DNA of 64,000 bases, taken from Avibacterium sp. 21-586. Lineage in GTDB: Bacteria > Pseudomonadota > Gammaproteobacteria > Enterobacterales > Pasteurellaceae. Both the position numbers and the translations under genes were made by a program. Positions 8,083-17,793 of this stretch are shown piece by piece; the stretch's first letter is position 1, and every line of letters begins with the position of its first letter. The notes beneath the pieces were generated by a model. It did no database searches. It had not been told where the DNA came from and saw nothing but the letters and a program-made list of their open reading frames with translations. The stretch covers positions 186,001 through 250,000 of the forward strand of contig NZ_JAKKOD010000001.1 of NCBI RefSeq assembly GCF_026226775.1, read 5' to 3'.

Positions 8083-8631
8083 ATGTCTATAAATAAACAG
8101 GATATTGTAGTGTCGGCGTATACTGACTTTTATAACAATGGCTTTAATGCAAGTGGCGTTGAATCTTTGGCAAAGCAGGCCGGAATAACGAAACGTACCT
8201 TATATGCACATTTCGGTAACAAGGAGGGGCTAATCAGAGCTGTTTTAAAATATCGAGATATGCAATTTACTCAGAAACTGGAGGAATTTTTTGCAAATAA
8301 TAAAGAACAGTCAGTCATTGATACTTATTTGAAGTTTATTTCGGAATGGATGAATGAAAATAATTTCAATGGGTGTCTGTTCATCAATGCAAGTGCGGAG
8401 TTTCACGGAGAACCAGAAGAGCTCAGCCTTCAAATATCGGCACACAAAGCTAAAGTTAGAAAGTTTTTATGTGAGCGAATGATGGAAGAAGGAAAAAAAA
8501 ATGTGGAACTTTTATCTGAAGTTTTGTTTTTGGTAGGAGAGGGGATGATTGTTGCAAGACAAACAGGACAAGGAAATATTGGGCAAGATTGGAGTGAAAT
8601 TGCCAATGTTTTAAAAGAAATCAATGGATAA
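8083..8631 (+). CDS. TetR/AcrR-family transcriptional regulator
   Basis: A 182-residue regulator. The N-terminal helix-turn-helix is clear: GFNASGVESLAKQAGITKRTLYAHF, where recognition helix TKRTLYAHF is followed by GNKEGLI. The remaining ~130 residues form the ligand-binding domain, with the conserved GCLFINASAEF block seen in relatives that control detoxification genes. I use ATG 8083 (MSINKQDIV) after AGAGAAA in place of an upstream in-frame TTG at 8065. Divergent from the HPP membrane gene; the ligand is unknown. Confidence 0.9.
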   Translation: MSINKQDIVVSAYTDFYNNGFNASGVESLAKQAGITKRTLYAHFGNKEGLIRAVLKYRDMQFTQKLEEFFANNKEQSVIDTYLKFISEWMNENNFNGCLFINASAEFHGEPEELSLQISAHKAKVRKFLCERMMEEGKKNVELLSEVLFLVGEGMIVARQTGQGNIGQDWSEIANVLKEING

Positions 8632-8996
8632 ATGAGTAAAGGGTTCGAAATAAAAGCCATGATTATCATTCCCGTATTTGGATATTCATAGAGATATTTG
8701 CTACGCCGTCTGAATTCAATCAAATAATCTACTGTATCTATGGCCAGTAAGTGACTCGTAAGATCGTTCTATATTGAGAATCTTTTTATGTGATTCGCTC
8801 ATCTATCTTCACACGCTTAAAAATTCAATCACTGCCTGATGATGTGTTGTCTTCTCCTCTCCTGTTGTTCTCGAGAAGAGGTAGGCGACATTTGTTGATA
8901 TTTTTTTAAGTTAAGACCTCGTCACAGATTATTTTAATGCGAAATAGTTAATACCCTTGCCCCATTATTCATTTAAGTATACACAAATGACAGTAG
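8632..8996. other. Gene-poor remnant between tetR and the IS fragment
   Basis: No supported gene. The complementary strand shows a short degenerate open stretch (LLAIDTVDYLIEFRRRSK) with stops on both sides, probably decayed coding DNA. No terminator with a T-run is evident after the TetR gene. Confidence 0.4.
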
Positions 8997-9272
8997 CTAT
9001 TTTGCCAAAACAGCTGTTTTACCTTTAGCACCTCGTCCCCTTTTTCCGCCAAAATAGCTTTCATCTAGTTCAATTTCACCTGCAAAAACTTCATTAGCAT
9101 CTTGAGCTAAATGCTAGCTAATCACCTCCCTGATTTTGCGATAAAATGAGGCAGCTGAATTAGGATTGATTTCTAATAAATTTGCTGCTGAACGGGCTGT
9201 TACTTCGAGCACAAAAAATTCAAGCCGTTTTTTCTGTATAGATTTCTTGAGTTTACAATGAGTTATCTTCAT
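8997..9272 (-). pseudogene. IS1016-like transposase, N-terminal half, broken
   Basis: Read on the minus strand from ATG 9272: MKITHCKLKKSIQKKRLEFF, then SAASFYRKIREVIS, an in-frame TAG, HLAQDANEVFAGEIELDESY, and FGGKRGRGAKGKTAV, where the match ends. DESYFGG carries a catalytic acidic residue of this family. The next residues expected, FGILKR, are found at 6821 on the plus strand, so the two pieces are complementary parts of one gene. Confidence 0.88.
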
Positions 9273-9293
9273 TTTTATAGACTAACATTACTG

Positions 9294-9311
9294 CTAATCT
9301 AATACAGCCCC
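9294..9311 (-). repeat. Left terminal inverted repeat of the IS1016-like element
   Basis: CTAATCTAATACAGCCCC lies 22 bases upstream of the N-terminal half's ATG. It shares TCTAATACAGCCCC with the end at 7201-7220. Confidence 0.8.
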
Positions 9312-9481
9312 TATTTTTTAATCTTATCTAACCTAAATATAGCAAAGTGTCTATTTCTATTAAAAATATTCCTAAACAATTTATAGTTATTTGGTATTCT
9401 TTGAGAAGATTATTTCAATAAGTTAGATTTTTTGGAATGCGTGTTGTTGAAAAGGTTTACTCTGTTGGAGAGTGCTTATTT

Positions 9482-11398
9482 TTACGATTTTTTCACCGCA
9501 CTTTTACTTTTATATACCTTATTTGCTATTTTTCTTGAGAGTGCACCGAATTGTCGTAACGCATCAAAATTTGTATAGCTGAGCATAGCAGGTAGAGATT
9601 GTCTTAATTCGTGCATAAATTGATGATAACTCAGTGTTTTTTGGCTAATGCCGTTGAGCTGTGCTTCCCAGTGGGCAGTCATATCTGGTAGCGTGGCGAT
9701 GTCGGGCAGGGCTTGAATGAAAATCCGCCCTGTTTCGGTGCTGTGAATATGACGTCCTTTTTTATAAAGAAAACCACGCTTAAATAGCAGTTCAATAATG
9801 CTAGCGCGCGTGGCTTCTGTGCCTAAACCATCGGTTTCGCGTAGGATTTTTTTTAACGCTTTATCTTGCACGAAACGGGCGATCCCAGTCATTGCAGAAA
9901 GCAGGGTTGCATCTGAAAATGGCTTTGGCGGTTGCGTTTTTTTGCTGAGAATCTCCCCTTTTTCACAGAATAACGCTTGCCCTTTTTTCACTTCGGGTAG
10001 CAAGGGATCAGTGTTATTTTGCTCATCATTTTCTTTTCCCCAAAGTGCTTTCCAGCCAGCAACTTGTAAATTGCTGGCTGCCGCGACAAATTTTCCTCCC
10101 GCAATATTCAACGTGATTTTACAACGGCGGTATTGCGCATCTGCGCAGAATTGGGCTAAATATTGGCGCGCGATAAGCTGATAGATATTGCGTTCCATTT
10201 GCGTCAGATTGACAGGCCGATTTTTTGCTGTTGGAATAATTGCGTGGTGTGCTTCCACCTTTTTATCATTCCAGCAACGGTTTCGTTGTTCAGGGTTGAT
10301 AATATTTGGTAACGGCTGATAATCGGACGTGTGAACGGCAATGGCATTCATCACTTTATAGCGTTCAGCGAAATGTTCTTCTGGCAAATAACGGCAATCG
10401 GAACGTGGATAGGTGATTAAGCGGTGTGTTTCATATAATCGCTGGCAAATATCCAGCACTTCTTGGGCTGAAAGGCCATAACGTTTTGCTGCATCAATTT
10501 GTAAGGCGGAAAGAGAATAAGGCAAGGGCGCGGTTTCTTTTTCACGTTTGTCTTGATAATCTGTTACCGTTGCAGGCTGCCCCGTAATGCGCTTCACCAC
10601 ATTTTCCGCTAAGGCACGGGAAAGTACACGACCGTCTTCATCTTGATAATCTTCGCAAGCTTTGCTTGGCTGCCAAAGTGCGGTGAATTTTTGCGGAATT
10701 GTTTCCTTAGTTTGCACAAAAGCCTGCACTTCAAAATAATCTTTCGGTTGAAAGTTTTCAATTTCCAGATCTCGGCGAACGATTAAACCTAGCACGGGCG
10801 TTTGCACGCGGCCCACAGAAAGCACGCCACGATAGCCTACATTTTGCCCTCGTTTGGTGTAGGCACGCGTCATATTTATACCATACAGCCAATCTGCTCT
10901 GGCGCGGGCAAGGGCTGAGGTAGCAAGGGGGATAAAGTTTTGGTTAGATTGTAATTTGTTTACCGCTTTTTGCACCGCACTTGGGTTTAAATCGCTAATT
11001 AAGCAGCGTTGAATTTGTGCTTTTTTCTCAGCAGAAAGATTGGCGTAGCTAAACACTTCATCGACCAACAGTTGCCCTTCACGATCGGGGTCACCTGCAT
11101 TGATAAGTTGATCAGCTTGATGAATCAGCTTTATTACTGTATCTAGCTGTTTTTTGACTGTTTTTTTAGGAGTAAGCAGCCATTTTTGCGGCACGATGGG
11201 CAAATCTTCTATACGCCAAGTTTTATATTTGGGATCGTAAGCGTCAGGTTCAGCTTGCTCTAATAGATGACCAACGCACCAAGTGACGCAATCATTTTCA
11301 CCACAACGAATAAAGCCATCACCGCGCTGATGAGGTTTGGGTAACACATCCGCAATGGCACGGGCAAGGCTAGGTTTCTCGGCTATAAATAATCGCAT
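9482..11398 (-). CDS. topB: DNA topoisomerase III
   Basis: Type IA topoisomerase that decatenates replication intermediates. The 638 residues begin with the TOPRIM domain ([19 protein letters not shown]; acidic triad DPDREGQ near residue 103). The active-site tyrosine lies in [12 protein letters not shown], and [11 protein letters not shown] is the conserved strand-binding block. The C-terminus is the short basic tail (KSKSAVKKS) of the topB group and lacks zinc fingers. I place the start at ATG 11398 by the universal [11 protein letters not shown]-terminus; codons upstream of it (to 11413) are open but unlikely. Appears monocistronic. Confidence 0.96.
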   Translation of the reverse strand: MRLFIAEKPSLARAIADVLPKPHQRGDGFIRCGENDCVTWCVGHLLEQAEPDAYDPKYKTWRIEDLPIVPQKWLLTPKKTVKKQLDTVIKLIHQADQLINAGDPDREGQLLVDEVFSYANLSAEKKAQIQRCLISDLNPSAVQKAVNKLQSNQNFIPLATSALARARADWLYGINMTRAYTKRGQNVGYRGVLSVGRVQTPVLGLIVRRDLEIENFQPKDYFEVQAFVQTKETIPQKFTALWQPSKACEDYQDEDGRVLSRALAENVVKRITGQPATVTDYQDKREKETAPLPYSLSALQIDAAKRYGLSAQEVLDICQRLYETHRLITYPRSDCRYLPEEHFAERYKVMNAIAVHTSDYQPLPNIINPEQRNRCWNDKKVEAHHAIIPTAKNRPVNLTQMERNIYQLIARQYLAQFCADAQYRRCKITLNIAGGKFVAAASNLQVAGWKALWGKENDEQNNTDPLLPEVKKGQALFCEKGEILSKKTQPPKPFSDATLLSAMTGIARFVQDKALKKILRETDGLGTEATRASIIELLFKRGFLYKKGRHIHSTETGRIFIQALPDIATLPDMTAHWEAQLNGISQKTLSYHQFMHELRQSLPAMLSYTNFDALRQFGALSRKIANKVYKSKSAVKKS

Positions 11399-11516
11399 AG
11401 GGGGCAGCATCAATCATCTAAAACAAAGTTTGGCATTTTAACACAGATTTGATTATTCCCAATTTATTAATTTTTCGTTAGAATGTAGCTCAATATTAAC
11501 ATTGAGGATAAAAAGT

Positions 11517-11846
11517 ATGTTTGGAAAAGGTGGCTTAGGCAACTTAATGAAACAAGCCCAGCAAATGCAAGATCGTATGCAAAAAATGCAAGAAGAAATT
11601 GCACAGTTGGAAGTAACAGGTGAATCAGGTGCAGGATTGGTAAAAATCACCGTAAATGGTGCGCATAATTGCCGCCGTATTGAAATAGATCCTTCTTTAA
11701 TGGAAGACGATAAAGAAATGCTCGAAGATCTTATCGCAGCTGCGTTTAATGATGCTGTTCGCCGTGCAGAAGAATTGCAAAAAGAAAAAATGGCATCGGT
11801 TACCGCAGGAATGTCATTGCCCCCTGGCTTTAAAATGCCATTCTAA
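11517..11846 (+). CDS. ybaB: YbaB/EbfC nucleoid-associated protein
   Basis: 109-residue DNA-binding protein that forms homodimers and sits with recR (often with dnaX) in gammaproteobacteria. [18 protein letters not shown] and the tail [10 protein letters not shown] are nearly invariant. The N-terminal third is a helical, glutamine-rich dimer arm. ATG 11517 follows GAGGA at eight bases; earlier in-frame codons are discarded on homology. recR follows after a hairpin terminator formed by two uptake signals, so the pair is only partly coupled. dnaX is not upstream here: topB lies divergently. Confidence 0.96.
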   Translation: MFGKGGLGNLMKQAQQMQDRMQKMQEEIAQLEVTGESGAGLVKITVNGAHNCRRIEIDPSLMEDDKEMLEDLIAAAFNDAVRRAEELQKEKMASVTAGMSLPPGFKMPF

Positions 11847-11861
11847 ATTTTCTCTAATTTT

Positions 11862-11909
11862 GCACCGCACTTTGTTTCTTATTAAAAATCAAAGTGCGGT
11901 GCGTTTTTT
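11862..11909 (+). terminator. Terminator from an inverted pair of uptake signals
   Basis: GCACCGCACTTTG pairs over 13 bp with CAAAGTGCGGTGC, followed by GTTTTTTG. Both arms contain the full AAGTGCGGT uptake signal. It separates ybaB from recR. Confidence 0.85.
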
Positions 11910-11929
11910 GTTTATTTTTAGGCAAAACA

Positions 11930-12535
11930 ATGCAAACAAGCCCATTATTAGAAAATCTTATTGACGCATTACGCTGTTTACCCGGGGTTGGCCCGAAATC
12001 GGCACAAAGAATGGCGTATCATTTATTGCAACGAGATCGCAATGGCGGAATGGATCTGGCGCGCGCATTAACCGCCGCAATGTCGCAAATTGGGCATTGC
12101 GAACAGTGTCGAACGTTTACTGAAGAAGAGGTATGCACCATTTGCAATAATCCACGCCGTCAAAACACTGGCTTGCTTTGCGTGGTAGAGCAACCTTCTG
12201 ACATTCAAGCCATTGAACAAACAGGACAATTTTCAGGACGTTATTTTGTCTTAATGGGACACCTTTCCCCTTTAGATGGCATCGGGCCAAGAGAAATCGG
12301 TTTAGACTTACTTAATAGACGCTTGCAAAATGAAACCTTTCATGAAGTCATTCTAGCAACTAACCCAACAGTGGAGGGGGAGGCTACTGCTAATTACATT
12401 GCAGAACTTTGTATGCAGCAGAATATTAAAGTCACCCGCATTGCGCACGGTATTCCTGTCGGTGGTGAGTTAGAAACCGTGGATAGCAACACACTCGGTC
12501 ATTCTTTTTCAGGACGGAGAGAGATTCAGTATTAA
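11930..12535 (+). CDS. recR: Recombination mediator RecR
   Basis: Works with RecF and RecO to load RecA at gaps. The 201-residue protein has the helix-hairpin-helix [17 protein letters not shown], a four-cysteine zinc finger ([18 protein letters not shown], residues ~57-74), and a TOPRIM domain ([25 protein letters not shown]). ATG 11930 ([10 protein letters not shown]) matches the family N-terminus; an upstream in-frame stretch is discarded because it runs through the terminator hairpin. Ends at a strong terminator. Confidence 0.97.
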   Translation: MQTSPLLENLIDALRCLPGVGPKSAQRMAYHLLQRDRNGGMDLARALTAAMSQIGHCEQCRTFTEEEVCTICNNPRRQNTGLLCVVEQPSDIQAIEQTGQFSGRYFVLMGHLSPLDGIGPREIGLDLLNRRLQNETFHEVILATNPTVEGEATANYIAELCMQQNIKVTRIAHGIPVGGELETVDSNTLGHSFSGRREIQY

Positions 12536-12536
12536 T

Positions 12537-12568
12537 AAAAAAGCTAATACTTTTGTATTAGCTTTTTT
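12537..12568 (+). terminator. Terminator after recR
   Basis: AAAAAAGCTAATAC pairs over 14 bp with GTATTAGCTTTTTT around a TTTT loop, right after the recR stop. Its symmetry also allows use from the other strand by zapG. Confidence 0.93.
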
Positions 12569-12592
12569 GTGTTTAAGGATGGCTTTTAATAC

Positions 12593-13030
12593 TTATTTTT
12601 CAGCCTTTAACTTTTCAGTTACCATTTCGTTTTCAGTCGCATCTGTTGGTTCGGTAACGATTTCGTTTTTTTCTTCTGAAACGATTGACTCTTTATTTTC
12701 AACTTCAGTTTGTTCAATTAGGTTACTTTGAAATAAAGGTTTATTTTCTAATTGAGGCAATAACTGAACAGAAGAGCTCGCTAAATGTTGATACAGTTTT
12801 TGATAATCCTGTGCAAGGGTTTTCAATAGCTCTGCACTGTCAGAAAAATGTTTTTCTAAATGTTGTTTTTGTTGAGCTAATTCTGATTTTACTTTTTGCA
12901 ATTCAGTTTCAGTTTTCACTTGTTTCTTTACTGAATCTTTAGTAAAGCGTAATAACAAATAAGCGAGAATAAAACCTACTACTAAACCAATTAGGGCGGG
13001 TTGCCACATTTCAAGTGTCCAATTTTGCAT
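12593..13030 (-). CDS. zapG: ZapG (YhcB, DUF1043), cell-envelope/division coordination protein
   Basis: 145-residue inner-membrane protein with one N-terminal transmembrane helix (ALIGLVVGFILAYLLLRF), then a coiled coil with the family block SAELLKTLAQDYQKLYQHLA, SSVQLLPQL, and an acidic disordered tail. In E. coli, YhcB/ZapG links peptidoglycan and membrane synthesis with division. ATG 13030 is preceded by AAGGAG. The acidic Glu/Thr-rich tail (about residues 105-145) is longer than in E. coli. Confidence 0.92.
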   Translation of the reverse strand: MQNWTLEMWQPALIGLVVGFILAYLLLRFTKDSVKKQVKTETELQKVKSELAQQKQHLEKHFSDSAELLKTLAQDYQKLYQHLASSSVQLLPQLENKPLFQSNLIEQTEVENKESIVSEEKNEIVTEPTDATENEMVTEKLKAEK

Positions 13031-13123
13031 AAAAACTCCTTATGGTGAGAAAAGAACCTTTTGTATCATAACATTAATTTTAATCTATTTCTTTAGCAAA
13101 CATCACAAAAAAATATATTAGAC

Positions 13124-13151
13124 AAATAAGGTGCATTCGCACACCTTATTT
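13124..13151 (-). terminator. Terminator of ycaO
   Basis: AAATAAGGTG pairs with CACCTTATTT over 10 bp with an 8-nt loop, 12 bases past the ycaO stop on the minus strand. Confidence 0.7.
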
Positions 13152-13163
13152 TGCTATGCTAGC

Positions 13164-14933
13164 TTAAATTGCACTTTGCCAATAGTTCGCTTTGGCTTTT
13201 TGTAATTTATGATAGGCGTCGAGTAATTTTTGATGCGCGTGGAATTGTTGTAAATGCTCATCATCAGCCAATAAATCATAGAACGGATTGCCACCTTGAA
13301 TGGTATTCCAAGCAAATTCCACCGCACTTTTGCCATACATTTTCTCAAATACTGCACGATATTGGGCAGGCTTACGATGTTCATCAAGGAATAATTCTAG
13401 GCTGTTTACTAAGCAACGGTAATAATTCGCGCGCTCAGGCGTGAACACTGATTGATTCATATTCAGCGTCCAGTTCGTCCAATCTAAGGCATTTTCTAAT
13501 TCTTGTGTGGCAAGATAGAGCATTGCTTTGAGTTCGCCAATGCGCAAGGTTGTCCAGCCTGATTTTGGCGGCGGCACAATGCCAATAAACTCACGCACAC
13601 GCGTGGCATCATCAATGCCTTGTTCATCAAGCTCGTCAAGTAATTCTTGATAAGTGTCTTGATCATGATGGAAATGGGGCAGATCAAGCAAGATTTCGCG
13701 CCAATCCATTCCCATATTGTTATTGGCATAGATTAAATCATCTACAGGGTAAATATCCGACATTCCCGGCACAATAATGCGGCAAGCGTACACGCCGAGA
13801 TGCTGATAATCCATAATATACACTTCTTGATTGAGTGCTTGGAAAATCGCCATCAGATTTTGATATTCTTGTTCTGTTGTGCCAGAAAAATCCCAGTCCA
13901 CAAAAGGATAATCACTATCTTGTTTGAATAAATCCCAAGAAATTAAACCGCTTGAATCAATAAAATGCGTTTCCAAATTGGCGTGTTCCGCCACATCATT
14001 ATTATTGAAAGAAGGCGGTGTGAACACATCAAGATCTTTCAGGCTGCGGCCTTGTAATAATTCAGTTACCGTGCGTTCCAATGCCACGCCAAAATTAGGG
14101 TGCGCGCCGAAAGAGGCAAAGCAAGTGCCATTTTGTGGATTGAGCAACACCACACAGATTACAGGATATTTTCCCCCTAAGGACGCATCATAAGCGAGAA
14201 TTGGAAAGCCCTCTTGTTCAAGGGTTGCAATGGCTTCTTGCACCGCAGGGTAGCGCTGCATTACATCTTGTGGAATGAGTGGCAAGCTAATGGCCTCTGC
14301 AATGATTTTATTTTTGACATAACGCTCAAACACTTCTGAAAGCCCTTGCACACGCGCTTCAAATAAGCTGTTGCCTGCGGACATTCCATTGGAAACATAA
14401 AGGTTGGCGATAATGCTTTGTGGAATATACACCGTTTGGTTATCTGATTGACGTACATAAGGCATTGCTACAATGCCACGTTCTGCATTGCCCGATTGGA
14501 GATCGATCAATAAATCAGGCGTTAATTCGCCATTGGGATCATAATAAGCCAATAAATGCTCATCTAAAATGCCTTCGGGCAGCTCGGTTTCATCTTCAAT
14601 TTCAAACCATTTTTCATTGGGATAATGCACAAAAGGCGCATTGGCGAGATCTTGCCCAAGATAATAATCGGCAAAGAAATAGTTGGTGGAAAGACGTTCA
14701 AAATATTCCCCTAAGGCAGAAGCCAGCGCCGCTTTTTTGCTCGCTCCTTTACCGTTAGTGAAGCATTGCGGACAATCTTTATCACGAATATGCACAGACC
14801 AAACATTTGGCACAGGATTGAGCCAAGAAGCTTCTTCAATATTGAATCCAAGTGCGGTCAATTTTTGCTGAAATTTTGCAATGCTATCTTCAAGGGCGGC
14901 ATCTTTGCCCGGAATAAAGGTTTGTTCGGTCAT
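13164..14933 (-). CDS. ycaO: YcaO protein, S12 beta-methylthiolation accessory factor
   Basis: In E. coli, YcaO takes part in RimO-dependent methylthiolation of ribosomal protein S12; YcaO folds bind ATP. The 589 residues align end to end with E. coli YcaO: FIPGKDAALEDSI at the start, FTNGKGASKKAALASALGEY, FERLSTNYFFADY, EARVQGLSEVFERYVKN and HFIDSSGLISWDLF. ATG 14933 (MTEQTFIPGKD) is chosen with GGAG upstream; the open frame continues to 14990 but without homology. No peptide precursor or dehydrogenase gene lies nearby, so this is not a RiPP cluster. Confidence 0.95.
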   Translation of the reverse strand: MTEQTFIPGKDAALEDSIAKFQQKLTALGFNIEEASWLNPVPNVWSVHIRDKDCPQCFTNGKGASKKAALASALGEYFERLSTNYFFADYYLGQDLANAPFVHYPNEKWFEIEDETELPEGILDEHLLAYYDPNGELTPDLLIDLQSGNAERGIVAMPYVRQSDNQTVYIPQSIIANLYVSNGMSAGNSLFEARVQGLSEVFERYVKNKIIAEAISLPLIPQDVMQRYPAVQEAIATLEQEGFPILAYDASLGGKYPVICVVLLNPQNGTCFASFGAHPNFGVALERTVTELLQGRSLKDLDVFTPPSFNNNDVAEHANLETHFIDSSGLISWDLFKQDSDYPFVDWDFSGTTEQEYQNLMAIFQALNQEVYIMDYQHLGVYACRIIVPGMSDIYPVDDLIYANNNMGMDWREILLDLPHFHHDQDTYQELLDELDEQGIDDATRVREFIGIVPPPKSGWTTLRIGELKAMLYLATQELENALDWTNWTLNMNQSVFTPERANYYRCLVNSLELFLDEHRKPAQYRAVFEKMYGKSAVEFAWNTIQGGNPFYDLLADDEHLQQFHAHQKLLDAYHKLQKAKANYWQSAI

Positions 14934-15045
14934 TTTGTGTTCTCCAGTAGGGCGAATCATATTGAGCTGTGCATAATAGGCAAGTTTCACCTATTCAGCA
15001 AGGGGGAAGCAGCCTTTTATTTGGTACGCTTTATCTCAGTAGATG

Positions 15046-15756
15046 TTATGATTTAATCGCCTGACGGAAGGCAGTGGCAGGATTAAGTTGGGGTGAAGGG
15101 GGGGAAGTTTGCGTATTTAAAGTCATTGGCAAAGTTCGTTTTTGTGCCACAATGATCATCATTTCGCCAAAATAATGGGCTTTCCCTTGCAAGGATAAAT
15201 ATTGCTGATCGAGCAGCTCAAAATTGAGCAGGCTCAACCAATCCAAAAGCCGACTAGCAAAATAAGGTTTGAACGGCGATTTATTTGCACCAAAAGGCAA
15301 ATGTTGCTTAAGTGAAAAGATACTAAGCGGATTAAATAATGAAAGAAATAAGATCCCTTCTTGATTGAGAGTTCGGGTTATTTCGCGTAACACTTGGTGT
15401 GGATTATTGGTAAAGTGTAAGCCGTGTGCTAATAAGCAGGCGGAGAAACATTCATCGACAAAAGGCAGGGCTGTGGCCTGACCTTGCACTAAATCAATGT
15501 ATGGACATTGCGAAAGTGCGGTTAAATTTGATGGAATTTTTTTGCTCACAATAATTTGTTGATCGCAAGGATAATAAGCCACTTCACCACTTAACGCACC
15601 CAATTTCAGGCAATAATCACCAGAAATTTGTGCAAAGTGCTTTGTTAAATATTGCTGAATTACGCTACAATAGCGCACGCCTTGTGGTATGTGTTGCCAG
15701 CTTAGCAGTGTTTGAGGTTTATTTTGCCTTGCATTACAAGGAATATTCCAGTTCAT
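15046..15756 (-). CDS. SAM-dependent methyltransferase, YafS-like
   Basis: A 236-residue class I methyltransferase-like protein. The [20 protein letters not shown] block is the motif II/III region (PF.D.SFD.V). The SAM-binding glycine motif near residue 54 is degenerate ([13 protein letters not shown]). It is divergent from gloB, the same neighbourhood as yafS-gloB in E. coli. Substrate unknown. ATG 15756 (MNWNIPC) is preferred over an in-frame TTG at 15762. The two divergent start codons are only about 17 bases apart, so the promoters must overlap the coding ends. Confidence 0.82.
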   Translation of the reverse strand: MNWNIPCNARQNKPQTLLSWQHIPQGVRYCSVIQQYLTKHFAQISGDYCLKLGALSGEVAYYPCDQQIIVSKKIPSNLTALSQCPYIDLVQGQATALPFVDECFSACLLAHGLHFTNNPHQVLREITRTLNQEGILFLSLFNPLSIFSLKQHLPFGANKSPFKPYFASRLLDWLSLLNFELLDQQYLSLQGKAHYFGEMMIIVAQKRTLPMTLNTQTSPPSPQLNPATAFRQAIKS

Positions 15757-15773
15757 TTTCAATAAGGATCAAT

Positions 15774-16475
15774 ATGCTAGTTCCCATTCCTGCACTTAAT
15801 GATAACTATATTTGGCTGTATGCACGAGAAAATTTACCCGTAATTGTGATCGACATCGCAGAAAGCGCCCCTTTGCTTGCTTATTTGCAGCAACATCAGC
15901 TTGAAGTGGAGGCTGTGCTGCTTACCCATAAACACCAAGATCACGTTGGTGGCTTGGCTGAATTTGGACAGCATTATCCTAATGTGCCTGTGTTTGGTCC
16001 ACAAGAAACGGCAGAATTGGGAGCAACGCAAATTATTAATGCAGGGGAAATTCGCACCACGCATTATCAAATTCAAGTGTTGCCCTCGGGCGGACACACG
16101 GAAAATCACGTGAGTTTTGTGGTGGACGGGCATTTGTTCTGTGGAGATACCTTATTTTCAGGCGGTTGTGGACGCGTGTTTACAGGGGATTACGCGCAAA
16201 TGTTTGATTCGCTCCAACGGCTCAACGCCTTGCCAGATAGCACTATTGTCTGCCCCGCGCACGAATATACCTTAAGCAATTTACAATTTGCCGAGAAAGT
16301 GTTGCCAAAATCGGCATTTTTGATAGATTATGTGGCGAAAATTGCCGCTTTACGCCAAGAGCACCAACCAAGCTTACCCACCACCTTGGGGCTAGAAAAA
16401 CAGATTAATCCTTTCTTACAAGCAGAAAATTTGGTGCAATTTACCCAATGGCGAAAGTTAAAAGATCAGAGCTAG
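15774..16475 (+). CDS. gloB: Hydroxyacylglutathione hydrolase (glyoxalase II)
   Basis: Hydrolyses S-lactoylglutathione to D-lactate and glutathione, the second step of methylglyoxal detoxification. 233 residues; the metallo-beta-lactamase motif [10 protein letters not shown] binds the two metals, followed by [26 protein letters not shown] and the glutathione-binding [14 protein letters not shown] 15774 after AAGGAT begins [14 protein letters not shown], identical in layout to the family. The long upstream in-frame extension is rejected because it crosses the divergent methyltransferase gene. Confidence 0.96.
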   Translation: MLVPIPALNDNYIWLYARENLPVIVIDIAESAPLLAYLQQHQLEVEAVLLTHKHQDHVGGLAEFGQHYPNVPVFGPQETAELGATQIINAGEIRTTHYQIQVLPSGGHTENHVSFVVDGHLFCGDTLFSGGCGRVFTGDYAQMFDSLQRLNALPDSTIVCPAHEYTLSNLQFAEKVLPKSAFLIDYVAKIAALRQEHQPSLPTTLGLEKQINPFLQAENLVQFTQWRKLKDQS

Positions 16476-16533
16476 TGATAGAAGTGCGGTATAAATTATC
16501 GTGATTTTTTAATGTTTAAAATGTTGTAAAACT

Positions 16534-17685
16534 ATGAGTCTAGTGATTAAAGAGATTTATTTTCCCCCCTCCTTTCAAATGGTGGAATCCGATCAAGCCT
16601 TAGCCGATGTTTGTCAAAAAGCAGCGCAGAGTCGCCATATTGCCTTGGATACGGAATTTATCCGCATTCGCACCTTTTATCCTAAATTAGGACTTATTCA
16701 GCTTTATGATGGTGAACAGGTGAGCTTGATTGATCCAAATAAAATCAGTGACTTTTCGCCTTTCATTCAGCTATTGGCGAACCAAAATGTTGTTAAAGTG
16801 CTACATGCTTGCAAAGAGGATTTGGAAATTTTTAATCATTATTTTCAACAAGTTCCCACGCCGATGATGGATACGCAAGTGGTGGCGCATTTTTTAGGGT
16901 TTGGTGCATCGGCAGGATTTGCAAGCTTGGTCGAACAGTTTTTTCAGCTTAAATTAGACAAAGGGGCTTCTCGTACTGATTGGTTGGCACGGCCCTTAAC
17001 TGATAGACAATGTCGTTATGCCGCAGCAGATGTGTGGTATTTATTACCGTTATATCAGCAATTAGACCAACAACTTTCGCAAAGTTCTTGGAAAAGTGCG
17101 GTACAATTTGAATGTGAAAATTTAGTCAAAAATAGCCAACAGCTCAAACAAGCTGATAAGGCATATTTGGATATTGCTAATAGTTGGCGCTTGAACTCCC
17201 TTGAGTTAATGCGATTAAAATTACTGGCAAAATGGCGTTATGAAGAAGCCATAAAACGTGATTTAGCGCAAAATTTTGTAGTAAAAGCTGAACATTTGTG
17301 GTTATTAGCTAAAAATGATCCCAAAAATATCTCTCATTTACTAGAATTAGGGCTATCGATTAGTGAAGTGCGTATTCATGGTAAAAAAATGTTACAAATT
17401 TTGGATCAATCCAGACGCAGTAATAAAGATGACTATCCGCCTCCTATTTTACGTCTAGCTGATGATGAGCGTTATCGTCCAGCATTAAAAGCACTACAGC
17501 AGTGCCTAAAAGAGATAACGCCATCAGATTTGCCAACTGATGTATTAGCAACGAAACGCAGTTTAGAAGCATTGATGAAATGGTGCTGGTTTAAAAAGCA
17601 AGATCCGAATGATTTACCTTCTTTACTAAAAGATTGGCGTAGGGTATTTGGCAGAAAGTTATTGCAATCTTTACAAAACTTTTAA
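16534..17685 (+). CDS. rnd: Ribonuclease D
   Basis: 3'-5' exoribonuclease that trims tRNA and other small RNA 3' ends. 383 residues. The DEDD nuclease domain is clear: ALDTEFIRIRTFYPKLGLIQ (Exo I), LHACKEDLEIFNHYF (Exo II), and CRYAAADVWYLLPLYQQL (Exo III with its tyrosine). The HRDC domain follows after ~residue 210. Start ATG 16534; spacing from gloB is 58 bases. The C-terminal half is distinctly more AT-rich than the first. Confidence 0.95.
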   Translation: MSLVIKEIYFPPSFQMVESDQALADVCQKAAQSRHIALDTEFIRIRTFYPKLGLIQLYDGEQVSLIDPNKISDFSPFIQLLANQNVVKVLHACKEDLEIFNHYFQQVPTPMMDTQVVAHFLGFGASAGFASLVEQFFQLKLDKGASRTDWLARPLTDRQCRYAAADVWYLLPLYQQLDQQLSQSSWKSAVQFECENLVKNSQQLKQADKAYLDIANSWRLNSLELMRLKLLAKWRYEEAIKRDLAQNFVVKAEHLWLLAKNDPKNISHLLELGLSISEVRIHGKKMLQILDQSRRSNKDDYPPPILRLADDERYRPALKALQQCLKEITPSDLPTDVLATKRSLEALMKWCWFKKQDPNDLPSLLKDWRRVFGRKLLQSLQNF

Positions 17686-17793
17686 TAATATTTTTTGCAA
17701 TCTGAAAGTGAGAAAGATAGAATGCACCTTTTATGTCGCCATTTAGGTGACTTTACATCATTAATTTATAAACGTTAAAGGAAAATCGATTCA

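Noticed and set aside
9798-10181. 127-codon open frame opposite topB
   Set aside because: Entirely inside the conserved topB coding sequence; no family resemblance or ribosome-binding site.
13164-14933. ycaO as part of a peptide natural-product cluster
   Set aside because: It aligns end to end with E. coli YcaO, and there is no precursor peptide, dehydrogenase or transporter gene nearby.
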